From: Microvirga vignae
GTDB taxonomy: Bacteria; Pseudomonadota; Alphaproteobacteria; Rhizobiales; Beijerinckiaceae
Assembly (NCBI RefSeq): GCF_001017175.1
Contig: NZ_LCYG01000057.1
Span: 1 to 64,000, forward strand
DNA: 64,000 bases
Direction: 5' to 3'
In this document: one piece after another, positions 8,347-15,621 of the stretch
How positions within the stretch are numbered: the stretch's first letter is position 1
How the letters are laid out: every line of letters begins with the position of its first letter
Notes under the pieces: model-generated
Told to the model about the DNA's origin: nothing
The model's database searches: none
Seen by the model: the letters and a program-made list of their open reading frames with translations, nothing else
Program-made: the position numbers and the translations under genes

Positions 8347-8673
8347 TCATACCTCCGGCCGCCTGAACACGCCATCGATCATCTGTCCGCGTCCGATCAG
8401 CTCCGGTGGCGCGTTCTCCCAGTCGATCTCCTGCGGCTGGCGGTTGTGCCGGTAGACCATCCAGCGGCCTTGGGCGTCCTGGTACACGCCGTAGATCAGG
8501 CGGCCCTCGTCATGACGCGCGGGGCCGATGAGGTCGCGCAGGCCGCGCATCACGAGCCATGTGAGGCCGAGCAGGGTCAGCGGCACGGCGACGAGCCACA
8601 GGGCCTGGATGGCTTCGGCCCAAGTGTGGAACTTGGAGAGCCAGTCGGCCCACGGAGAATAGGGCTGGTCCAT
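8347..8673 (-). CDS. Small single-span membrane protein of unknown function
   Basis: 108 aa, family not recognised. A short polar, aromatic N-terminus (MDQPYSPWADWLSKF) precedes one strong membrane segment (IQALWLVAVPLTLLGLTWLV, about residues 22-41). The cytoplasmic-looking tail contains GRLIYGVYQDAQGRWMVYRH. Start 8673 is chosen because GGGAG lies about 8 bases upstream; an in-frame upstream ATG at 8742 would place unrelated residues before it. A possible 33-codon reading frame ends 13 bp upstream, within the same RBS area, suggesting coupling. Base use is like the surrounding genome. Confidence 0.65.
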   Translation of the reverse strand: MDQPYSPWADWLSKFHTWAEAIQALWLVAVPLTLLGLTWLVMRGLRDLIGPARHDEGRLIYGVYQDAQGRWMVYRHNRQPQEIDWENAPPELIGRGQMIDGVFRRPEV

Positions 8674-8686
8674 CGCAACAACTCCC

Positions 8687-8788
8687 TTACGTGAAGCGAC
8701 CACCAGCGCCGCTGGTGGTCGGGGAGTTGAGAAGCCGCCCATGGACGACCGCGATGACCTTTAGGCTCTCGCCCTGGACATGCGTCAC
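8687..8788 (-). CDS. Possible micro-ORF, 33 aa, upstream of the membrane protein
   Basis: GTG at 8788 is preceded by GGGGAGG at good spacing and opens a 33-codon frame (begins MTHVQGESLKVIAVVHGRLL) that stops at 8687-8689, just before the RBS of the 8347-8673 gene. A perfect 10-bp stem (GACCACCAGC/GCTGGTGGTC, 8698-8720) lies inside it. It could be a leader peptide, a small coupled protein, or chance within a structured leader RNA. No family is recognised. Confidence 0.25.
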   Translation of the reverse strand: MTHVQGESLKVIAVVHGRLLNSPTTSGAGGRFT

Positions 8789-9241
8789 CGCCTCCCCGGC
8801 CGTAAGGCTGGGAAGGCATCGTCACGGCCGATACCGGCCGCCATGGGTTGAGGTTCTCACGCCCCAGAACCGGGTGCGCCCGGCTCCGGTGATGAGATAA
8901 CACGTAACAGTGGCAAGGGGTCAATGGAGTTGCCGCAATCGAGCCGCATCCTCCACCGTCATGGCCGCGCTCCCTCGTCATCCCCGCGCAGGCGGGAATC
9001 CAGAACTGCGAGGTTTCAAAAGAAGACGCAAGGCTGGCCGCTCTGTCTTGGAAGTCGTGATTATGGATCCCGGGCTCCGCTGCGCGGCCCCGGGACGACG
9101 AAGGAGGGCCATGGCCAGCGGGGCAACTGGAGTCCCAGACCACTGCGATTTGGTCTGTTCTTCGAGAGCGAGGCTGCGGGGCTATCAGGATCGGTGAAGA
9201 TGGAGGATAATGAGCCAGTTCGCCTACAGAAGGAGGGATCA
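8789..9241. other. Gene-poor region with inverted repeats
   Basis: No convincing long gene. On the minus strand, 8700-8910 can fold into several GC-rich hairpins and may be the leader of the 8347-8673 gene. From 8977 to about 9102 there is a degenerate extragenic repeat: CGTCATCCCCGC, with the pairing GCGGGAATCC, then a second hairpin (CCCGGG...CCCGGG). Open frames crossing it are read through repeat DNA and show no family features. Confidence 0.5.
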
Positions 9242-9502
9242 ATGCCCGAATTCAAGCGGCTGGCCGAGGGGGAGAGACCCGCAGACCAGGACAAATATCT
9301 GCTCATCGAGGAACTCTGGGAGCCCTTCATCGGGCTGCAGTACAGGTTCGTCGGGTCGGGCTGTCACCTGGAGAGCGAGTATACGGACACTACTTGGGAG
9401 GATACGCGGCAACGGGCCTTGGCTCTGGCCGAGAAGTGGGGTCTCCAGGTGGTCTACCTGAGCAGGGACTGCAGCCCGGACTGCGACTGTGATGGGGCTT
9501 AG
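9242..9502 (+). CDS. Small acidic protein with cysteine-rich C-terminus, unknown
   Basis: 86 aa, not recognised. ATG 9242 follows an excellent RBS (GAAGGAGGGATCA). The body is acidic and aromatic (LLIEELWEPFIGLQYRF), and the end carries four cysteines in RDCSPDCDCDGA, which may bind a metal or be chance. No signal peptide or membrane segment. Its last bases overlap the 3' end of the opposite-strand gene 9499-9780 by 4 bp. A longer frame starting further upstream reads through a repeat and is not supported. Confidence 0.55.
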   Translation: MPEFKRLAEGERPADQDKYLLIEELWEPFIGLQYRFVGSGCHLESEYTDTTWEDTRQRALALAEKWGLQVVYLSRDCSPDCDCDGA

Positions 9503-9780
9503 AATGGCAAGGGACGAGCCAAGGTTTCGCTATCTTCCGTCGGTATGCTCGGGAGCTTGCGGATCAAATCCTGGTGGCTGCGCAAGTCCTTGAGATCGTC
9601 CCGCATGGCCTGAAGCAACTCTTGGGCAGCCATCGTCTCTTGGCCCGTCTGGGCGAGTTCCTCGATGAGGCGAGCCTGTGCTGCGACTCGCCGCTCGCCT
9701 TCGGCTATGTCGAGATCAAGCTGGGCCAATTTTGCCTGATCGAGTTCCAATCCGACCAATTCGTCTTGGTCGATCGACAT
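9499..9780 (-). CDS. Small predicted coiled-coil protein, unknown
   Basis: 93 aa, family not recognised. Residues 8-75 form a heptad-like helix rich in Leu, Ala, Glu and Gln (LELDQAKLAQLDLDIAEGER, then RLIEELAQTG), consistent with a coiled coil. The tail is short and proline-rich. ATG 9780 has GGAGG six bases upstream; an ATG five codons earlier lacks that support. Convergent with, and overlapping by 4 bp, the 9242-9502 gene. Its function cannot be stated. Confidence 0.55.
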   Translation of the reverse strand: MSIDQDELVGLELDQAKLAQLDLDIAEGERRVAAQARLIEELAQTGQETMAAQELLQAMRDDLKDLRSHQDLIRKLPSIPTEDSETLARPLPF

Positions 9781-9870
9781 GGAAAACCTCCACATTTGCG
9801 AAATAATTAGGCCCTCCAGGATCTTCTACAATCTCTTGGATCAATCAGTCGCACATTTCACGATGGAAAA

Positions 9871-9905
9871 GGCGTGAATGCCCGCAATACGTGCGGGAAT
9901 GACGG
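9871..9905. repeat. Short extragenic hairpin
   Basis: CCCGCA (9881-9886) pairs with TGCGGG (9892-9897), flanked by GTGAATG and AATGACGGG. This matches the right-hand hairpin of the two-hairpin extragenic repeats elsewhere in the window, so it is probably a half-element. Confidence 0.5.
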
Positions 9906-9937
9906 GGGAGGCCGCGGCCGACCAAGCACGCTGCGCC

Positions 9938-10552
9938 TCAAATCCCCGCCCCATCCTCGAACCACCATTCCCGCACCTCCCAGCCATAGCCTTCCTCCTC
10001 CATGATGCGGTCGAGATGGGCCTGAAGCTCGTCGCGCAGCTCGTGCAGGGTGCGGCCCTCGGGCTTGCTGAGGTCGGGGGCATCGTCGTCGGGCCCGGAG
10101 GGCGGGCGGATGCGCTTGTCCATCTCTCCCAGCGTCCGAGTGAGGCGGGCGAGCGGCTGGAGGGCGCGTTCCGCGCGCTCGATGGGCTGCGTCTCCAGAA
10201 CCTCGGCATGACGCTCCGCGAGAGTCCAGAGCCGGTCGACGATCTGCCCGCGCCGGTCGCCCGCCCGCGGGTGTGCGGAATTGCGCCGGCGCGAGGGCTC
10301 CGGGTTGCGTCTGGCGATGGCGGGCGGCGGGGCAGCCCCGGCCGGGCGCTTCCAGTGGCCCTCGGCCGCATAGCGCGAGACGGTGGAGACCGAGACGCCG
10401 AGCTCCTGTCCGATGCGCCTGTAGGAACGGGTGGTGCACTCCACCCAGTCGCGCATCAGGGCAATCCGGTCAGGCGGAAGCTTCTCCCGGATCCCTGAGG
10501 GAGCGGGGCCGTCGGGATCTGATGGGGCGGGGGAGGAGGGTAACGACGTCAT
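9938..10552 (-). CDS. Helix-turn-helix protein, terminase-small-subunit-like, unknown role
   Basis: 204 aa. Residues 20-60 hold a likely DNA-binding helix-turn-helix: DRIALMRDWVECTTRSYRRI followed by GQELGVSVSTVSRYAAEGHW, a pattern seen in phage small terminases and resolvase-like HTH domains. The middle is Arg/Pro-rich and the C-terminal half is helical, ending in WEVREWWFEDG. ATG 10552 is preferred; an in-frame ATG at 10618 gives a 22-residue extension of unlikely composition. No large terminase or other phage gene is nearby, so a prophage remnant is only a possibility. Confidence 0.6.
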   Translation of the reverse strand: MTSLPSSPAPSDPDGPAPSGIREKLPPDRIALMRDWVECTTRSYRRIGQELGVSVSTVSRYAAEGHWKRPAGAAPPPAIARRNPEPSRRRNSAHPRAGDRRGQIVDRLWTLAERHAEVLETQPIERAERALQPLARLTRTLGEMDKRIRPPSGPDDDAPDLSKPEGRTLHELRDELQAHLDRIMEEEGYGWEVREWWFEDGAGI

Positions 10553-10698
10553 GACCACGGGCTCTTCATCGATGAGAACAAACCATGAACAATGTAGCGT
10601 ATGGTGGGAAACGGTCAAGGTTGGAGGGCTCAGGCAGCTTCCGTCATTCTGCGGGGCAGCCGATGGGATCGCGTGCAGAATGGAGCAATCCTTTTGTC

Positions 10699-10785
10699 GT
10701 CATCCCCGGCCCTGTGCTGGTGATCCCGATCCGAATAGCGCCGCGCCCTTCTTGTCGGGATGGCCGGGACATGCCCGGCCATGAC
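10699..10785. repeat. Two-hairpin extragenic repeat, GTCAT/ATGAC arms
   Basis: Bounded by GTCAT and ATGAC. The right hairpin is clear: GGCCGGG pairs with CCCGGCC across ACATG. The left half (ATCCCCGGCC...) is degenerate. Same layout as the elements at 8239, 57991 and 62629. Confidence 0.7.
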
Positions 10786-10860
10786 GAGGAAGGTTCGGTG
10801 AACGATCCCGGATCGGTGCTCCGCTACGTCCGGGACTGTCTTCCCTTGGGGATGTCAGCC

Positions 10861-10954
10861 CTGGAACGACCCGGTTCAGGCGTTCCAGCCGTTCCAGGAC
10901 CGTTCCAGGGGGCGTTCCAGGGGAGGGCTCTGGAACGTTTCATCACCGTTCCAG
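10861..10954. repeat. Cluster of CGTTCCAG/CTGGAACG octamers
   Basis: Seven exact copies of the octamer occur in 94 bp: CTGGAACG at 10861 and 10930, and CGTTCCAG at 10881, 10890, 10901, 10913 and 10947. The spacing is irregular (about 9-17 bp in the core). The cluster ends 82 bp upstream of the EamA gene. A second cluster, mostly in the opposite orientation, lies at 13051-13124. It could be an iterated protein-binding site or the end of a repeat-bounded segment. Confidence 0.75.
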
Positions 10955-11036
10955 CGGCAATCGATGACTTTTCATCATTTGTGCTGATGGTCCGATCGGC
11001 GTAATCGGAGCGTCTTCAGACAATCGGGACGCACCC

Positions 11037-11966
11037 ATGACCCAGGCCACCGCCATGATGTCCGCGCCGGACGCCAAGCGCTTCGACGGAACCACCTTCG
11101 GGCTCTATGCCGCCACCGTGTTCCTGTGGGGCGTGAGCTGGATCGGCATCCGCGCGCAGCTCGGGGTCGTGGCTCCGGAGATGTCGGTGCTGTGGCGCTT
11201 CCTGCTTTCGGCCGCGCTCATGTGGGGATGGGTGCTCGTCACCGGCCACCAAGTGCGCTTTGCGCTTGCCGATCACCTGCGCTTCGCGGCGGTGGGGTGC
11301 TGCCTGTTCTCCTTCAACTTCATCTCGTTCTATTACGGCGGATTGAGCGTGCCGTCGGGCCTGCTCTCCGTGGTGTTCTCGCTCGCTTCCGTGTTCAACC
11401 TGATCCTGAGCTTCGTCATCTTCCGGCAGAAGGTGGAGCCGCGCGTGGCATTGGGCGGCGTGATCGGCGTCGCCGGCATCGGGCTTCTGTTCTGGCCGGA
11501 GATCACGGGCGCGGGCTTCAATGCGGCGGCGCTGAAAGGTCTCGGGCTTTGCGTGATGGGCACGCTGTTCTTCTGCTCCGGCAACATGATCTCGACATTG
11601 GTGCAGCGTCGCGGCGCGCCGCTTCTCTCCGCAACCGCCTGGGGCATGACCTATGGCTGCGTGGTGCTGCTGGCGTTGAACGGCTTACGCGGCAATGCCT
11701 TCGTCATCGAGCCGACCGCGAAATACATCGGCTCGCTGCTCTATCTCGCCATCGGCGCGTCGGTGCTGGCCTTCATGTCTTATCTCACGCTGCTGCGACG
11801 CTTAGGCGCCGCGCGCGCGGGCTATGCGACGGTGCTGTTCCCCATCGTGGCGCTCACGGTCTCGACGCTGATCGAGGGCTATGTGTGGACGCCGCTCGCA
11901 GGTTTAGGCGTCGTGCTGGCGCTCTGCGGCAACGTGCTGGTGCTGCGCAAACCGGCTGCGAAGTAA
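11037..11966 (+). CDS. EamA/DMT-family transporter
   Basis: Inner-membrane protein of 309 aa with ten predicted spans in two EamA repeats (about residues 20-150 and 165-300). Recognisable segments are FLWGVSWIGIRAQLG and VLWRFLLSAALMWGWVL in the first half and GAARAGYATVLFPIVALTVS in the second. The drug/metabolite transporter superfamily exports amino acids, nucleosides or other metabolites; the substrate is unknown. It converges on a LysR regulator gene 48 bp away. In-frame ATGs a few codons later (11055, 11058) are possible starts. Confidence 0.88.
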   Translation: MTQATAMMSAPDAKRFDGTTFGLYAATVFLWGVSWIGIRAQLGVVAPEMSVLWRFLLSAALMWGWVLVTGHQVRFALADHLRFAAVGCCLFSFNFISFYYGGLSVPSGLLSVVFSLASVFNLILSFVIFRQKVEPRVALGGVIGVAGIGLLFWPEITGAGFNAAALKGLGLCVMGTLFFCSGNMISTLVQRRGAPLLSATAWGMTYGCVVLLALNGLRGNAFVIEPTAKYIGSLLYLAIGASVLAFMSYLTLLRRLGAARAGYATVLFPIVALTVSTLIEGYVWTPLAGLGVVLALCGNVLVLRKPAAK

Positions 11967-11985
11967 GGCCTGCTCCGCAGCGGCC

Positions 11986-12028
11986 TTACTCGGCGGCTTT
12001 ACTCGGCAGCGACCTCACTCGGCAGCGA
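11986..12028. repeat. Short direct repeats around the LysR stop codon
   Basis: On the minus strand GTCGCTGCCGAG plus a stop codon occurs twice in a row (TGA, then TAA), followed by a shortened third copy (GCCGCCGAG-TAA). The unit encodes VAAE-stop, so the 3' end of the LysR gene looks duplicated in tandem, probably by replication slippage. The real protein ends at the first stop (12015). Confidence 0.6.
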
Positions 12029-12905
12029 CCTGGAACACCGGGCGCGTGGAGCCCAGATTGTCGAGCGACTGCTTGATGTGGAAGCCCAGAGCATCGGCAA
12101 GCGGGTTCTCCTCGCCGCGTGCGCGGATGAGGCCGATCTTGCACGAGGGCAGGGCGGGAAAGCCGTCGGAGGGCCCGAGGATCCGCATGCCGGGACGCAC
12201 GGCGCTTTCCGGCAGAACCGACACGGCGAGACCTGCGAGAACCGCCGCGCCCACGGCGGTCGAATGATAGCTCACATAAGCGACCCGGAAGGCGCGGTCC
12301 GCGCTCTCCAGGGCCTCCGTCGCCGAGTGGCGCCAGTCGCAGTTCGGGCGGCCGAGGGCCAGCGGGATCGGGCTCTCCTCGTGTACGCCATGGCGCGCGG
12401 ACGTGACCCACAGGAGCTGCTCGATGCGCACGATCTCGGAGGGGCCGCGCCGGTCCACATGGGTGATGATGGCCAGATCCAGATCGCCGTGCTGCACGCG
12501 CTCGATCAGGTTGTGCGTCGGCTCGCACATCACCGTCACCTCGGCTTTCGGGTTCGAGCGCGAGAAGCGCGCCAGGATCTCCGGCAGGTAACGGTCGGCG
12601 TAATCATCGGGCAGTCCCAGGCGCACGCGTCCCGTCAGCTCGTTCTCGTTGAAGGCGGCTATGCATTCCGCATTCAGCCGCACGATCCGGCGTGCGTAAT
12701 CGAGAAGCCGCTCGCCCTCGTCCGTGAGCTTGGAGAGGCGTCCGTCACGCTCGAAGATAGGCCTGCCGACCCGGTCCTCCAGCCGCTTCATCTGCATGGA
12801 TACCGCACTCTGCGTCTTGTGCACGATCTCCGCCGCACGGGTGAACGACCCCGTATCCGCGATCGCCACGAAGGTCCGGAGCTGGTCGATGTCGAGCAAA
12901 TGCAT
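12015..12905 (-). CDS. LysR-family transcriptional regulator
   Basis: 296 aa, normal LysR length. The N-terminal winged helix is clear: LDIDQLRTFVAIADTGSFTR, then AAEIVHKTQSAVSMQMKRLE and GRPIFERDGR. Residues 90-290 form the periplasmic-binding-like effector domain (VRLGLPDDYADRYLPEILAR). ATG 12905 is chosen because GGGGAGG lies upstream; two earlier in-frame starts would disrupt the usual LysR N-terminus. It is convergent with the EamA exporter, so it does not share a divergent promoter with it, although a regulatory link is possible. Effector unknown. Confidence 0.9.
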   Translation of the reverse strand: MHLLDIDQLRTFVAIADTGSFTRAAEIVHKTQSAVSMQMKRLEDRVGRPIFERDGRLSKLTDEGERLLDYARRIVRLNAECIAAFNENELTGRVRLGLPDDYADRYLPEILARFSRSNPKAEVTVMCEPTHNLIERVQHGDLDLAIITHVDRRGPSEIVRIEQLLWVTSARHGVHEESPIPLALGRPNCDWRHSATEALESADRAFRVAYVSYHSTAVGAAVLAGLAVSVLPESAVRPGMRILGPSDGFPALPSCKIGLIRARGEENPLADALGFHIKQSLDNLGSTRPVFQVAAE

Positions 12906-13167
12906 GGCGTGAGTCCTCCCCATCAATTTAGATGATGATACATATCTCAAATAATCGTTTCAAGTGATGAAACATCCCATGCTATACATTCCAGTAGGAT
13001 CAAAAATTAGCCTTTTACATCAAAAGGTTACGCAATTTATTTCCTGTGGGGCGTTCCATAGCATTTCCTGGAACGCCCCTGGAACGGCTGGAACGCCCTG
13101 GAACGGAGCGTTCCAAGTCGTTCCTGAAAAATCTTGAAGGCCACTTACAAGCGAAAGGAGACCTCAC
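12906..13167. other. Divergent intergenic region, LysR to DUF1127
   Basis: Contains an AT-rich stretch (12930-13045, local drop in GC) suited to divergent promoters, then the second octamer cluster (13051-13124). No gene is visible. GAAAGGAG at 13154-13161 is the RBS of the DUF1127 gene. Confidence 0.5.
13051..13124. repeat. Second octamer cluster, mostly CTGGAACG
   Basis: Exact CTGGAACG copies at 13068, 13079, 13088 and 13098, with near copies CGTTCCAT (13052), CGTTCCAA (13109) and CGTTCCTG (13119). Orientation is mainly opposite to the cluster at 10861-10954, so the two form an interrupted inverted pair around the EamA and LysR genes. It ends 44 bp upstream of the DUF1127 gene. Confidence 0.75.
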
Positions 13168-13479
13168 ATGACCCGGTCTGCAGCACCTGTCTCGACCTTC
13201 CCCGGCTCGCAGATCCTGGCTCAGTTCGCGCGTTCGCTCATCTCCCTCGCCAAAGCTTTCAAGGATCGCCGAGAGGTCAAGAACCTCGCCGAGTTCGATG
13301 AACGCATGCTCAAGGATATCGGCCTAACGCGCAGCGATGTGGTGAGCGCTCTGGCGGAGCCCATCCATCACCATCCGTCATGGGTGTTGGTTCGATGTGT
13401 CGGGCGTCCCGCAGAGGTTCTCAGGTCGACTGCCGCACGCAAGCCGCGGCCCGTGGTTCCGCTTGTGAGCCGCGTTTAA
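13168..13479 (+). CDS. DUF1127 (YjiS-like) protein
   Basis: 103 aa with a DUF1127 domain at about residues 30-65: KAFKDRREVKNLAEFDERM followed by LKDIGLTRSDV. Such short Arg-rich proteins are abundant in Hyphomicrobiales; some affect phosphate and carbon metabolism or sRNA interactions, but this one cannot be assigned. The C-terminal 40 residues extend beyond the usual short form. AAGGAG lies upstream. It overlaps the 3' end of the opposite-strand DUF937-like gene by 4 bp. Confidence 0.82.
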   Translation: MTRSAAPVSTFPGSQILAQFARSLISLAKAFKDRREVKNLAEFDERMLKDIGLTRSDVVSALAEPIHHHPSWVLVRCVGRPAEVLRSTAARKPRPVVPLVSRV

Positions 13480-14216
13480 GACTTCTTGGAGCCTGTTCCC
13501 CAGGCATCTTCGAGGATCGATTGAAGGGACGTGAGATATTGCATCTGCATCTCGCGTCCCTTTTCCATCATCTCTCCCCATGAGGATGAAGACGAGGGTG
13601 CTGGTTCCTGCGGCTTTTCGGGAGCCGGCATCTGCATAAAACCTGCCATCATGTCCAGGAATGGATTGGCGGCCGGCTTCTTCTCGGGCTCCGGAGCCTT
13701 CATCCATGCGGCCCATAGCTCCGCCCAGGGATTGGTCGCTTCCTGCTTGGGCTTCTCTGCCGTACCAGGTGACGTGAAGGTTTGGACAGCCTGAGACTGT
13801 GCCGTCATCCATTGAGCCAATCCGCCCGCGAGAATACCCGCATAGATGGGCAGGATCTGCTGCATCGTCTCGACGCCGATGCCGGCGAAATCCGCAGCCT
13901 GATGCGCAACGCGACGGCTTGCCTCATCCGAGCCGAAGAGCTGGTCGAGCAGCTTTCGACCCTCCTGCTGGGCCTGCGCAGAGAAGGTCCGCCCTGCCAT
14001 CTGCCAGAAATTCTGATAGCCGCTGCTCATCAGGGACTGAAGGAAGCGGTTGGGGTCATTGCTGGCCATGGCATGCTGCAGCCCCATGACGAAGGCCGGC
14101 ATGAGGGCAGCCATGGCTCGTTGCTGCTGATCGCCCGAGAGCTGGAACTGCCGCCCCAAGGCCTCGATGCCCGCTTGGGTCTGCGCCTGTCGCATCAGAT
14201 CGAACCAGTTGAACAT
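13476..14216 (-). CDS. DUF937-like protein
   Basis: 246 aa cytoplasmic protein without a signal peptide. Residues 1-150 are helical and Gln/Met-rich with short repeats resembling DUF937 (QLSGDQQQRAMAALMPAFVM; LPIYAGILAGGLAQWM). The C-terminal third is Pro/Glu/Lys-rich with a poly-Ser run, then an amphipathic stretch (MQMQYLTSLQSILEDAW) reminiscent of phasin-like helices; that resemblance is only my impression. ATG 14216 has GAGGAG upstream. Lies 25 bp downstream of the MATE gene and may be cotranscribed with it. Confidence 0.65.
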   Translation of the reverse strand: MFNWFDLMRQAQTQAGIEALGRQFQLSGDQQQRAMAALMPAFVMGLQHAMASNDPNRFLQSLMSSGYQNFWQMAGRTFSAQAQQEGRKLLDQLFGSDEASRRVAHQAADFAGIGVETMQQILPIYAGILAGGLAQWMTAQSQAVQTFTSPGTAEKPKQEATNPWAELWAAWMKAPEPEKKPAANPFLDMMAGFMQMPAPEKPQEPAPSSSSSWGEMMEKGREMQMQYLTSLQSILEDAWGTGSKKS

Positions 14217-14241
14217 GGCAGACTCCTCGAACGCTTTGCGC

Positions 14242-15621
14242 CTATGGTGTTGGAACAGCTTGCCTCTCCAAACGCCGGATTGTCCAGAAGGCAGTGATGA
14301 TGGCTGCAATCCCGAACACGATCGATCCGGCCCCAATGCCGATCAGCGCGCCCTTGGGGCCTCCGATCTGCGCCCCGAAATAGGCGAACGGGATCATGCC
14401 CAGCGTCGCCCGTCCCCAGTTGAAGAAAGTGGAGAGCAGAGGGTAACCGAGATTGTTGAACGAGGCATTGGCCACGAAGACGAGGCTGATGAAGAACCAG
14501 ATGAAGCCGCTGAGCTGGCAGAAGAACTGCACCAGCTCGGCCGTGAGCGGCGGCGCATTGAAGGCGATGACGATGGGCACCTGCAGCAGGAAAAGCAGGA
14601 GCCACACGCTCAATATATAAACGACCATGAAGGTGAGAGAGTCCTTCAACGTCTGCCTCATGCGGTCATAACGCCCGGCGCCCCAGTTCTGTCCAAGAAC
14701 GGGGCCGATGGCGCCGGCCAGGGCAAAGACGCCGGCAAAGGAGACGGGCGTCACGCGGTCGATGATGGCAGAGGCTGCGATCGCCTGATCGCCAAACTGA
14801 GCCATGATGCCGGTGAAGAAGGCGTTCGCTGCGGGAGCAGCGAGGTTGGTGAGGATCGCGGGAATGGCAATGGCGAAGAACGGCCTCGCATCGCGGATGA
14901 CCGATTGCAGGCTGGGTTGTGTGAGCAATCGGTGAGTGCGCGTGAGATAAAGATAGCCGACGACGAGATAGGCGACACGCGCAAGATTGATCGTCCAAGC
15001 GGCGCCGTCAGCTTTCAAGTCCATGACGAAGATCGTGATGGGATCAAGGACGACCGTGACGATAGCAACCGAGAGCGTTGCATACATGCTGCGCTTAGCA
15101 TCGCCAGCAGCACGTAAGATCGTGGAGAATGCCATACCGAGCGCCATCAGAGCATTCGTCGGCAAGGCAATCCAAAGGAAGCCCTGCGCCACCTGGAACG
15201 CTTGGCCGCTCGCGCCCATCGCTCCCAGGATTTGAGGCAGGAACGGCAGCACGATCAAGCTGACGACTGCGCCGATCATGGTCATGAGAATACTGCCGGA
15301 GGTCGCAAGCCGCCTTGCATCCTCAGGCTGACGCGCCCCGAGTGCGCGCGAGACCAATGCGCCAATGGGGATCATCAGGCCGACATTGATGGAGACCGTG
15401 AAGAACATCACGACGGTCGCCAAGCCGACACCCGCCGTCATGCTCGGATCGTTCAGCCAGGAGATGTAGAGCAGCGAAACCAGGTCGACGATGAAGATGG
15501 CGATCAGGCCTGCGGCTCCCGTTCCTGTCATCACGAGAACATGGCGCATGGTCGAGCCTTGCACGAAGACCGGAGTGTCAGTGCGAGTCTCTGCTGTGCG
15601 TTCCGCAGAGGTCGCATCCAT
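14242..15621 (-). CDS. MATE-family efflux transporter
   Basis: 459 aa inner-membrane protein with about 12 predicted spans in two homologous halves, the normal MATE size. Recognisable segments include VDLVSLLYISWLNDPSMTAG, GALVSRALGARQPEDARR and GPVLGQNWGAGRYDRMRQ, the last a typical second-half MATE motif. It would export cationic drugs or metabolites using an ion gradient. GAGGGAG precedes the start, which overlaps the antiporter stop codon as TGATG, so the two are probably translated from one mRNA. Substrate unknown. Confidence 0.92.
   Translation of the reverse strand: MDATSAERTAETRTDTPVFVQGSTMRHVLVMTGTGAAGLIAIFIVDLVSLLYISWLNDPSMTAGVGLATVVMFFTVSINVGLMIPIGALVSRALGARQPEDARRLATSGSILMTMIGAVVSLIVLPFLPQILGAMGASGQAFQVAQGFLWIALPTNALMALGMAFSTILRAAGDAKRSMYATLSVAIVTVVLDPITIFVMDLKADGAAWTINLARVAYLVVGYLYLTRTHRLLTQPSLQSVIRDARPFFAIAIPAILTNLAAPAANAFFTGIMAQFGDQAIAASAIIDRVTPVSFAGVFALAGAIGPVLGQNWGAGRYDRMRQTLKDSLTFMVVYILSVWLLLFLLQVPIVIAFNAPPLTAELVQFFCQLSGFIWFFISLVFVANASFNNLGYPLLSTFFNWGRATLGMIPFAYFGAQIGGPKGALIGIGAGSIVFGIAAIITAFWTIRRLERQAVPTP

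Larger units (their letters stand above)
10553..11036. other. 484-bp gene-free region with repeats
   Basis: Contains a two-hairpin extragenic repeat (10699-10785) and the octamer cluster at 10861-10954. It also supplies the promoter of the EamA gene at 11037. A 139-codon open frame crosses it (10585-11004) but is built from repeat DNA and is not accepted as a gene. Confidence 0.6.

Noticed and set aside
8780-8910. Possible cobalamin riboswitch (GGGAAGG and GCCACTG-like words)
   Set aside because: The words are on opposite strands or in the wrong order, and the B12-box core is absent.
8577-9242. 221-codon minus-strand frame
   Set aside because: Crosses repeat DNA and overlaps better-supported small genes; composition is Pro/Ser/Arg-rich without motifs.
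10585-11004. 139-codon frame in the gap before the EamA gene
   Set aside because: Runs through an extragenic repeat and the octamer cluster, with no RBS and repeat-derived residues.
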